Below, in pieces: positions 1 through 4,578 of a stretch of 8,438 nucleotides of DNA (positions within the stretch are counted from its first letter, which is position 1; the number at the start of each line of letters is the position of its first letter). The stretch lies in contig JAEYAG010000158.1 of assembly GCA_023451265.1 (NCBI GenBank), forward strand, positions 1-8,438, read 5' to 3'. Source of the DNA: Actinomycetes bacterium (lineage in GTDB: Bacteria; Actinomycetota; Actinomycetes; Actinomycetales; Microbacteriaceae). The translations under genes were made by a program, and so were the position numbers. The notes under the pieces are model-generated. The model saw nothing but the letters and a program-made list of their open reading frames with translations. It was not told where the DNA came from and did not search any database.

Positions 1-206
1 TCGACCTGCTGCCCGCCGCGCAGGGCGCGGGCTGGGGGCGACGGCTGATGCAGACGTTCCTCGACGCGCTGCGCGAGGCCGGGGTGCCGGGCGTGCACCT
101 CGGGGTGTCGACGGCGAATCCCGGTGCGATCGCGTTCTACCGGCGGCTGGGCTTCACCCCGCTCGAGGAGGCGCCCGACACCGTCGTGTTCGGGATGCTG
201 CTCTGA
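1..206 (+). CDS. GNAT-family N-acetyltransferase, C-terminal part
   Basis: Only the last 67 codons are in the window; the reading frame starts at base 3 and ends at the TGA at 204-206. The visible protein starts DLLPAAQGAGWGRRLM, which contains the acetyl-CoA pyrophosphate-binding motif A of the GNAT fold (Q-x-x-G-x-G/A, here QGAGWG). It continues with HLGVSTANPGAIAFYRRLGF, the motif B region with the Asn and the FYxxxGF signature that close the fold. The family transfers an acetyl group from acetyl-CoA to an amine, but the substrate cannot be told because the N-terminal half that recognises it is missing. The next gene starts 63 bases downstream behind its own promoter-like element, so the two are probably not co-transcribed from one start. 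Family assignment is firm, substrate unknown. Confidence 0.9.
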   Translation, partial: DLLPAAQGAGWGRRLMQTFLDALREAGVPGVHLGVSTANPGAIAFYRRLGFTPLEEAPDTVVFGMLL

Positions 207-257
207 CCCTTGTTCCGGGCGCCGACGCCAGGCGCGGCGGGCGCCGCGCCGGGGCGC

Positions 258-263
258 GACAAT
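258..263 (+). promoter_or_regulatory. Leaderless-type -10 box for the FUSC gene
   Basis: GACAAT resembles a -10 hexamer (TANNNT class with one mismatch) and ends exactly six bases before the GTG at 270. Transcription starting about seven bases after the box would begin on the start codon itself, which is the usual layout of leaderless genes in actinobacteria. No convincing -35 box is visible. The GGAGG just before the GTG is too close to serve as a normal ribosome binding site, which supports the leaderless reading. This is inferred from spacing alone. Confidence 0.5.
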
Positions 264-269
264 GGAGGG

Positions 270-1346
270 GTGACCTCTGACGACCCGACGCTGCGCGCGC
301 GGGTGCGCGCCGAGGCAGCGCATGTCGCGCGGAGCCTGACGACCTTCGGCCCCTCGCGCGGACGGCGCTGGCCGCTGGCGCTGCAGGCCGGGCTCGCGAT
401 GGCCGTGCCGATCGTGGTGCTCGCGGCATCCGGACATGCGTCGATCGCACTGCTGGCCGCCACCGGCGCCTTCACGGTCATCTACGGCGGATGGCTGCGC
501 CCCCGCGAGCGCGCCCGATTCGCGCCCCTGGTGGCGCTCGCCCTGACGGCGTGCGCGGCGGCGGGGACCCTCGCCGCTGCGGGCGGAACCTTCGCGGTAC
601 TCGTCGGCGTCTTGGTGGTCACGATCCTCTCCGCGGCGGTCGCCGGATGGATCTCGCTCGGCCCGCCCGGGCCGGTGTTCTTCGTGCTCGTGTTCGGACT
701 GTCGGCGCAGGTGACGAGCGTGCACGCGGGCGGGCAGCGCGCTGTCGACCCGTGGCTGTACCTCGCGCTCGTCGCGGCGTCGTCGGTGTTCGCGTGTGTT
801 CTCGTCGTGGCGCCGCTCGCGCTGCCGCGCTACCGGCGCGAGCCGGTGCGTCCCCTGCGTGCGCTGTTCCCGCGCCGCTGGGGAGCGGTCGCCCGCACCT
901 TGACCGTGCGCGCCGCGATCGTCGCGGTCGTCGGGGTCGGCGCGGCCGTGGTCGTCGACCCCGAGCGCTCGTACTGGATCGTCTGCGCGGGCCTTGCCGT
1001 CGTCGGCCTGCCGGTCGGGCGGCGGGATGCCGCGGTGCGCGGCATCCATCGCACCGTCGGCACCGTCGTGGGCGCGGCCGCCTATCTCGCGCTCGCGTTC
1101 CTGCCGCTGCCGGTGTGGGCGCTGGGGCTCGTCCTCGGCGGACTGCAGTTCGCGATCGAGTTGGTCGTCGTGCGCCACTACGCACTCGCACTCGTGTTCA
1201 TCACGCCGCTCGTGCTGCTGATCATCGGTGCCGCGACGGGCGACAGCGCGTCGCTCCCACTCGCGCTCGAGCGCGTCGTAGACACTCTCGTCGGGGCCGC
1301 CGTCGGCACCGTCGCCGCGCTCGCCGTGCGCCTGCGCGCAGACTGA
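270..1346 (+). CDS. FUSC-family integral membrane protein (putative aromatic-compound exporter)
   Basis: This is a 358-residue, strongly hydrophobic protein with about ten predicted membrane segments in two blocks. The first block spans roughly residues 36-185. A basic cytoplasmic linker (about 187-210, RYRREPVRPLR) separates it from a second block at about 212-354. The second block carries the features of the fusaric acid resistance-like fold: PERSYWIVCAGLAVVGLPV followed by a basic stretch and RTVGTVVGAAAYLAL (about 231-275). Members are proposed to export aromatic acids or related toxic compounds, but most small actinobacterial members have no tested substrate. The GTG at 270 is preferred over an in-frame TTG at 210 because the stretch between them is polar, proline- and glycine-rich and lies upstream of the likely -10 box. 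A PadR-type regulator gene follows 205 bases downstream on the same strand. Such regulators often control membrane transporters, so a functional link is possible but not shown. Confidence 0.82.
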   Translation: MTSDDPTLRARVRAEAAHVARSLTTFGPSRGRRWPLALQAGLAMAVPIVVLAASGHASIALLAATGAFTVIYGGWLRPRERARFAPLVALALTACAAAGTLAAAGGTFAVLVGVLVVTILSAAVAGWISLGPPGPVFFVLVFGLSAQVTSVHAGGQRAVDPWLYLALVAASSVFACVLVVAPLALPRYRREPVRPLRALFPRRWGAVARTLTVRAAIVAVVGVGAAVVVDPERSYWIVCAGLAVVGLPVGRRDAAVRGIHRTVGTVVGAAAYLALAFLPLPVWALGLVLGGLQFAIELVVVRHYALALVFITPLVLLIIGAATGDSASLPLALERVVDTLVGAAVGTVAALAVRLRAD

Positions 1347-1371
1347 CCCGCGGCATCCTCCTCCTCCACCT

Positions 1372-1408
1372 CGCCGATCGGGCCCGTTGTCGCCGAGCGG
1401 GCCCATTG
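1372..1408 (+). repeat. Two imperfect 18-bp direct repeats, period 19
   Basis: The segments 1372-1389 and 1391-1408 have the form CGCCGA(T/G)CGGGCCC(G/A)TTG and match at 16 of 18 positions. A third, truncated CGCCGAT occurs at 1414-1420. They lie downstream of the FUSC stop codon in non-coding DNA and overlap the left arm of the palindrome at 1386-1442, so they may be part of one composite intergenic element. Confidence 0.6.
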
Positions 1409-1442
1409 CTGCCCGCCGATAAGCGGCGCACTCGGCGACAAC
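1386..1442. repeat. Intergenic palindrome with perfect 12-bp arms
   Basis: GTTGTCGCCGAG at 1386-1397 is the exact reverse complement of CTCGGCGACAAC at 1431-1442. Inside it is a second short stem, CGCCG at 1414-1418 pairing with CGGCG at 1424-1428 around the loop ATAAG. The element lies 40 bases after the FUSC stop and 44 bases before the PadR operator. No T-run follows the outer stem, so a classical intrinsic terminator is unlikely. A REP-like dispersed element or a stem protecting the FUSC mRNA 3' end are both plausible. Confidence 0.7.
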
Positions 1443-1486
1443 AGGTGCGCTCGACGACGCGCGCCGCGTCAACACCGGGCAAACCA

Positions 1487-1526
1487 TACCGAGTATGCAT
1501 ATACTCGGTAACGCAATACCCGGTAT
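1487..1526 (+). promoter_or_regulatory. Operator cluster and promoter of the PadR gene
   Basis: TACCGAGTAT (1487-1496) and ATACTCGGTA (1501-1510) form a perfect 10-bp inverted repeat around GCAT. A second dyad, ATACC-C-GGTAT (1516-1526), follows, so the half-site ATAC(T/C)CGGTA is present twice in direct orientation (1501 and 1516) and once inverted. TATACT at 1500-1505 is a good -10 hexamer lying in the middle of the dyad, which would place the transcript start near 1512. This stretch is distinctly AT-rich compared with its surroundings. PadR proteins commonly bind AT-containing dyads over their own promoters, so autorepression is the natural reading. That the PadR protein encoded next door binds here is an inference. 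Confidence 0.75.
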
Positions 1527-1551
1527 GTATCCACGACCAAGGGAGCGGCGG

Positions 1552-2178
1552 ATGTCGGTACGACAGAGCCTTCTGGCCATCCTCGATCAGGGGCCCTGCT
1601 ACGGCTACCAGCTGCGCGCGGAGTTCGATCGCCGCACCGGCTCGACCTGGCCGCTCAACGTCGGCCAGATCTACAACACGCTCGACCGCCTCGAGCGCGA
1701 CGGCCTCGTCGAGAAGGGCGACGTCGACGAGCAGGGGCACGTGTACTGGCAGATCACGGATGCCGGGTCGGCCGAGGTCCAGCAGTGGTGGGCCGCGCCG
1801 GTCGAGCGGTCGGGTGGAACCCGCGACGAGCTCGCGATCAAGCTCGCGGTCGCTGCGACCCTGCCCGGTGTCGATGTCGCCGCCGTCATCCAAACCCAGC
1901 GCGCGGCGTCGCTGCGCCAATTGCAGGAGCTCAACCGTGCGAAGTACGCCGGCGCCGGCGTCGACTCTCCCGAAGAGCTCGCGTGGTCGCTCGTCGTGGA
2001 CTCGATGATCTTCGCGGCGGAGGCCGAGGTGCGCTGGCTCGATCACACCGAGCAGCGCCTCGCGCTGCACCCGCAGCACGCGATGGCGCTCGAGTTGTCG
2101 ACCGAGAAGCCCAAGCGCGGGCGCCCCGCCCTTCGACAGGCTCAGGGACCGGCCGAGGTCGTGGGGTCGGCGACGTGA
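1552..2178 (+). CDS. PadR-family transcriptional regulator
   Basis: The protein has 208 residues. Residues 1-75 form the PadR winged helix: MSVRQSLLAILDQGPCYGYQ, then LNVGQIYNTLDRLERDGLVEK as recognition helix region and wing (VYWQITDAG). The C-terminal helical part (about 90-175, including LVVDSMIFAAEAEVRWLDHTEQRL) matches the coiled dimerisation region of the PadR-s2/Vir_act_alpha_C type. The ATG at 1552 is chosen because AAGGGAG ends six bases before it. An earlier in-frame ATG at 1495 lies inside the operator dyad and has no ribosome binding site. PadR proteins are usually repressors that release DNA upon binding phenolic or other hydrophobic ligands and often control efflux pumps. The nearest transporter is the FUSC gene upstream; the sulfurtransferase downstream has its own promoter. 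The last 15 or so residues (ALRQAQGPAEVVGSAT) come from a dispersed DNA repeat and are probably not part of the original protein. Confidence 0.93.
   Translation: MSVRQSLLAILDQGPCYGYQLRAEFDRRTGSTWPLNVGQIYNTLDRLERDGLVEKGDVDEQGHVYWQITDAGSAEVQQWWAAPVERSGGTRDELAIKLAVAATLPGVDVAAVIQTQRAASLRQLQELNRAKYAGAGVDSPEELAWSLVVDSMIFAAEAEVRWLDHTEQRLALHPQHAMALELSTEKPKRGRPALRQAQGPAEVVGSAT
2129..2150. repeat. Widespread actinobacterial 'CTTCGACAGGCTCAGGG' repeat inside the PadR 3' end
   Basis: The core CTTCGACAGGCTCAGGGACC, with a short CCCT/AGGG dyad at its ends, is familiar as a dispersed intergenic repeat of high-GC actinobacteria. It reads as LRQAQGP on one strand and PVPEPVEG on the other. Here it lies in frame within the last 17 codons of the PadR gene. 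Recognition is from memory of the translated forms and was not checked by search. Confidence 0.65.
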
Positions 2179-2305
2179 GCGCGTCCTGCAGCTGATCGGT
2201 GACCGGTGTCGCGGCGGGGATCCTGCCGGTGTGGGCGCGCCGCACCGCCATCAGGTGAGAGCGGCGGCCGCTCATGGAGGGCCGGCGCGCGACCCCATGC
2301 GTGTC

Positions 2306-2393
2306 CAACTCCTTCGATCCGTCGCGGCCACTGCGCGCGAGGCCCGGAAACGCGCGATCCGATGCCGGAGCTCGCGCAACATCGAAGGAGTTG
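2306..2393. repeat. Intergenic palindrome with perfect 13-bp arms
   Basis: CAACTCCTTCGAT at 2306-2318 is the exact reverse complement of ATCGAAGGAGTTG at 2381-2393. The 62-base interior holds a further 7-bp stem, GCGCGAG (2335-2341) pairing with CTCGCGC (2371-2377), slightly off the centre of the outer arms. The element occupies the gap between the PadR and sulfurtransferase genes and ends 42 bases before the likely -10 box of the latter. I see no open reading frame with coding character in 2179-2447. A REP-type element or a folded untranslated RNA is possible. Confidence 0.7.
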
Positions 2394-2435
2394 TGCACGG
2401 CTGCCACCACGCAGCGGCGCCGCGTTGCGCGCGAG

Positions 2436-2441
2436 TAGCGT
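2436..2441 (+). promoter_or_regulatory. Leaderless-type -10 box for the sulfurtransferase gene
   Basis: TAGCGT fits TANNNT and ends exactly six bases before the ATG at 2448. This is the same spacing as at the FUSC gene, and it would start the transcript on the A of the start codon. There is no proper Shine-Dalgarno sequence in front of this ATG (only AAGG two bases away). No clear -35 box is visible. Confidence 0.6.
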
Positions 2442-2447
2442 AAGGCC

Positions 2448-3293
2448 ATGACCGCTCCCTCTCCGCTGATCTCCGTCGCCGAGCTCGCCCAGCTGCGCCT
2501 GTCGGACCGCCCGCCGGTCGTGCTCGACGTGCGGTGGCGCCTCGACGAGCCCGACGGCCTGCCGGCGTTCCGCGAGAGCCACCTGCCCGATGCGGTCTAC
2601 GTGAGCCTCGACGACGAGCTCGCGCGCCACGGCGATCCGGGCGACGGGCGGCATCCGCTGCCTGACCCCGACGCGTTCCAGGCGTCGGCCCGCCGGTGGG
2701 GCATCGACGACGGCGATACCGTCGTGGTCTACGACGACTGGCAGGGGTTCGGATCGGCCCGTGCGTGGTGGATGCTGACGGATGCCGGGGTCGACGCCCG
2801 CGTGCTCGACGGCGGCCTCGCCGCCTGGCGCAGCGCCGGACTGCCGCTGTCGACCGGTGACCCGCACACCCCCGAGCCGGGCGATGTGACGATGCATCCG
2901 GGACACCTGCGGCAGCTGGGCATCGACGAGGCCGCCGCGCTCGCGCAGTCGGGCGTGCTGCTCGACGTGCGCGCGCCCGAGCGCTACCGCGGCGACACCG
3001 AGCCCATCGACCCGCGCGCGGGACACATCCCCGGCGCGCGGAACGCGCCGACGGCGCTCAACACCGACAGTGATGGCCGGTTTCTGCACGACTATGCGCT
3101 GCGCGAGCGGTTCGAAGCCGTCGGCGTCGACAGCGACACGGAGGTCGGGGTCTACTGCGGGTCGGGTGTCTCGGCCGCGCACGCCGCGCTCGCCCTCACG
3201 CTGGCCGGGTACGAACCCGCCCTGTACGTCGGCTCGTGGAGCCAGTGGTCGAACCACCCCGACCGCCCCGTCGCCACCGGCGCCCAACCCTGA
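2448..3293 (+). CDS. sseA: Two-domain sulfurtransferase, 3-mercaptopyruvate type (SseA-like)
   Basis: This 281-residue cytoplasmic protein consists of two rhodanese domains. The N-terminal one (about 8-132) is the inactive half: DVRWRL...SHLPDAVYVSLD, then VVVYDDWQGFGSARAWWML, where an Asp stands at the position of the catalytic Cys. The C-terminal domain (about 152-277) is active, with LLDVRAPERYRG, AGHIPGARN and the loop YCGSGVSAAH with Cys237. A CG(S/T)GV(T/S)A loop is typical of 3-mercaptopyruvate sulfurtransferases, whereas thiosulfate sulfurtransferases have CRKGVTA, so mercaptopyruvate is the more likely sulfur donor. The near-C-terminal GSWSQWSN also fits the family. Such enzymes move sulfane sulfur from the donor to cyanide, thiols or proteins and serve cysteine degradation and detoxification. 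Length is normal for the family. It appears to be transcribed alone. Confidence 0.92.
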   Translation: MTAPSPLISVAELAQLRLSDRPPVVLDVRWRLDEPDGLPAFRESHLPDAVYVSLDDELARHGDPGDGRHPLPDPDAFQASARRWGIDDGDTVVVYDDWQGFGSARAWWMLTDAGVDARVLDGGLAAWRSAGLPLSTGDPHTPEPGDVTMHPGHLRQLGIDEAAALAQSGVLLDVRAPERYRGDTEPIDPRAGHIPGARNAPTALNTDSDGRFLHDYALRERFEAVGVDSDTEVGVYCGSGVSAAHAALALTLAGYEPALYVGSWSQWSNHPDRPVATGAQP

Positions 3294-3308
3294 TCTGCCG
3301 CGGCCGAA

Positions 3309-3363
3309 CCGGCATCCGCCCCACCTGCCCCGGCATCCGCACCCTCGACGAACCGGCATCCGC
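3309..3363. repeat. Three direct copies of CCGGCATCCGC
   Basis: The 11-mer CCGGCATCCGC occurs at 3309-3319, 3330-3340 and 3353-3363, with spacings of 21 and 23 bases, between the sulfurtransferase stop and the GH43 promoter. Each contains the GGCATCC word that is over-represented throughout the window. The intervening sequences are not alike, so this is not a CRISPR array or a simple tandem duplication. It could be chance clustering of a genome-wide word or a binding array upstream of the regulated promoter. Confidence 0.55.
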
Positions 3364-3390
3364 GCCTCTTAGTGGTCTCCGCGGCGCGCG

Positions 3391-3408
3391 CGTGTTATCG
3401 TAAACACG
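3391..3408 (+). promoter_or_regulatory. LacI-type operator overlapping the -10 box of the GH43 gene
   Basis: The dyad CGTGTT-AT-CG-TA-AACACG has 6-bp arms (3391-3396 and 3403-3408) and a central CG, the layout of LacI/GalR-family operators. It contains TATCGT (3396-3401), a TANNNT-type -10 box, so a bound repressor would block transcription directly. The predicted start near 3408 leaves a leader of about 29 bases containing the ribosome binding site GAGGAAG (3423-3429). No LacI-family gene is in the window, so the regulator lies elsewhere. Confidence 0.68.
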
Positions 3409-3436
3409 ATTCGCCCCCGAACGAGGAAGTTCACCG

Positions 3437-4453
3437 ATGACGACGCAGACCCTCGACACGATCCCTGTCCACGACCCGTTCATCCTGGCGCACGAGCCCT
3501 CGCAGACGTACTACATGTACACGGCTGCCGATCAGGACCGCGGCATGGCCGACGGGTACGGCGTGAGCGCGTACACGAGCACCGATCTGCGCAACTGGTC
3601 CGGTCCGCACCGGGTGTTCGACGTGCCGGAGGATTCCTGGGCCGAGCCGAAGCGCGCACCGTGGGCGCCAGAGGTGCACGAGTACAACGGCCGGTTCTAC
3701 CTGTTCACGACGCTGCACCAGCCGGCATCCGCCTATCCGCTGCCCAGCGACGGCGGCGGCACCGAGATCCTGGTGCGCCAGCGCGGCGACTTCACATATG
3801 ACTTCACGCCGCGCCGCCGCAGCTGCGTCACCGCGGTCGCCGATTCGCCGCTCGGCCCGTTCCGGCTGCTCGATTCACAGGCATCCATCACCCCTGAGGA
3901 CTTCCTCGCGATCGACGGCACCCTCCACATCGACGACGACGGTCAGCCCTGGATGGTCTACGCGCACGAGTGGGTGCAGACGATCGACGGCACGTTCGAG
4001 GCGATCCGCCTGAGCGATGACCTCAGCCGGTCGGTCGGCGAGCCGGTGCACCTGTTCCGCGCGTCGGAGGGGTCGTGGCTGCGCGACCTCGTTCCCAGCT
4101 CGCGCTCTCTCGCGCCGTACGTGACCGACGGATGCCAGTTGTATCGCCTCGCCAGCGGCGCCCTCACCATGCTCTGGGCGTCGTACACGAAAGGCCCCGA
4201 CGGCAGCGACTACATCGAGACGTCGGCGACGTCGCCGAGCGGGAGCCTGTTCGGCCCGTGGGTGCAGAACGAGATCCTCATCGGCGGCAACGCCGGGCAC
4301 GGCATGATCTTCGACGGCTTCGACGGGGTGCGCTACCTCGTCTTCCACCGCGGCATGAACACGCCCGTCGTCCGGGCCGAGATCGTCGAAGTGGCGGATG
4401 CCGGGGACCAGTTCCGCGTCGTCCGGGACCGCCCCGACCTCTATCGCGCCTGA
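3437..4453 (+). CDS. GH43-like glycoside hydrolase (beta-propeller), intracellular
   Basis: This 338-residue protein has no signal peptide, so it should act in the cytoplasm on imported oligosaccharides. It has the repeat character of the five-bladed propeller of glycoside hydrolase family 43. The expected catalytic positions are IPVHDPFIL (Asp13, general base), WAPEV (76-80), FLAIDGTLHIDDDG (Asp160, the pKa-modulating Asp) and YVTDGCQLYRL, where Asp231 occupies the usual place of the general-acid Glu. NAGHGMIFDGFDG (285-297) supplies the central metal- or water-coordinating His288. GH43 enzymes mostly cleave alpha-L-arabinofuranosides or beta-xylosides with inversion. The neighbouring GH127 operon makes an arabinose-containing substrate plausible but does not prove it. 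The start is supported by GAGGAAG seven bases upstream, and the promoter carries a LacI-type operator. It converges on the GH127 gene, 125 bases away. Family is fairly sure; exact activity is not. Confidence 0.8.
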   Translation: MTTQTLDTIPVHDPFILAHEPSQTYYMYTAADQDRGMADGYGVSAYTSTDLRNWSGPHRVFDVPEDSWAEPKRAPWAPEVHEYNGRFYLFTTLHQPASAYPLPSDGGGTEILVRQRGDFTYDFTPRRRSCVTAVADSPLGPFRLLDSQASITPEDFLAIDGTLHIDDDGQPWMVYAHEWVQTIDGTFEAIRLSDDLSRSVGEPVHLFRASEGSWLRDLVPSSRSLAPYVTDGCQLYRLASGALTMLWASYTKGPDGSDYIETSATSPSGSLFGPWVQNEILIGGNAGHGMIFDGFDGVRYLVFHRGMNTPVVRAEIVEVADAGDQFRVVRDRPDLYRA

Positions 4454-4458
4454 CCCGG

Positions 4459-4498
4459 GGTGCGCCGCGCCGGCGCGTGCCCCCGGCGCGCTCGCACC
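4459..4498. terminator. GC-rich hairpin directly after the GH43 stop codon
   Basis: GGTGCG (4459-4464) pairs with CGCACC (4493-4498). Inside, after a small internal bulge, CGCGCCGG (4466-4473) pairs with CCGGCGCG (4483-4490) around a 9-base loop. The hairpin begins five bases after the TGA of the GH43 gene. It lacks the T-run of a textbook intrinsic terminator, which is common in high-GC actinobacteria, so termination or 3'-end protection is probable but unproven. Confidence 0.55.
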
Positions 4499-4501
4499 GG
4501 T

Positions 4502-4558
4502 TCAGGTGGCGCAAGCCGCGGGAATCCCCGCCCTATTCCCGCAGTACGCGCCACCTGA
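4502..4558. repeat. Palindrome with 11-bp outer and 8-bp inner arms between convergent genes
   Basis: TCAGGTGGCGC (4502-4512) pairs perfectly with GCGCCACCTGA (4548-4558), and GCGGGAAT (4518-4525) with ATTCCCGC (4535-4542). Both stems share the same centre at 4530. A 5-by-5 internal loop separates them, and nine bases form the tip. It lies 20 bases past the GH127 stop codon, so it can act as a hairpin for either strand. A bidirectional terminator or a REP-like dispersed element are the likely readings. Confidence 0.68.
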
Positions 4559-4578
4559 GCGCCGGAATCCGCGGCGGG

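Noticed and set aside
210..269. Upstream TTG start that would lengthen the FUSC protein by 20 residues
   Set aside because: The extra stretch is Gly/Pro/Ala-rich and without a ribosome binding site, and the likely -10 box lies inside it, so the GTG at 270 fits better.
1495..1551. Upstream ATG in frame with the PadR gene
   Set aside because: It lies within the operator dyad, before the predicted transcript start, and lacks a ribosome binding site; the ATG at 1552 follows AAGGGAG.
2173..2256. Short minus-strand frame with GC-rich third positions reading GRIPAATPVTDQLQDAL
   Set aside because: It runs into the dispersed repeat in the PadR gene and has no recognisable family or ribosome binding site; too weak to call a gene or a remnant.
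2142..3359. Long minus-strand open frame opposite the sulfurtransferase gene
   Set aside because: It mirrors the codons of a clearly recognisable sulfurtransferase and has no recognisable domain; long antisense frames are expected in DNA this rich in GC.
3309..3363. CRISPR-like array formed by three CCGGCATCCGC copies
   Set aside because: Repeats are only 11 bp, gaps are 10 and 12 bases, and no cas genes are present.
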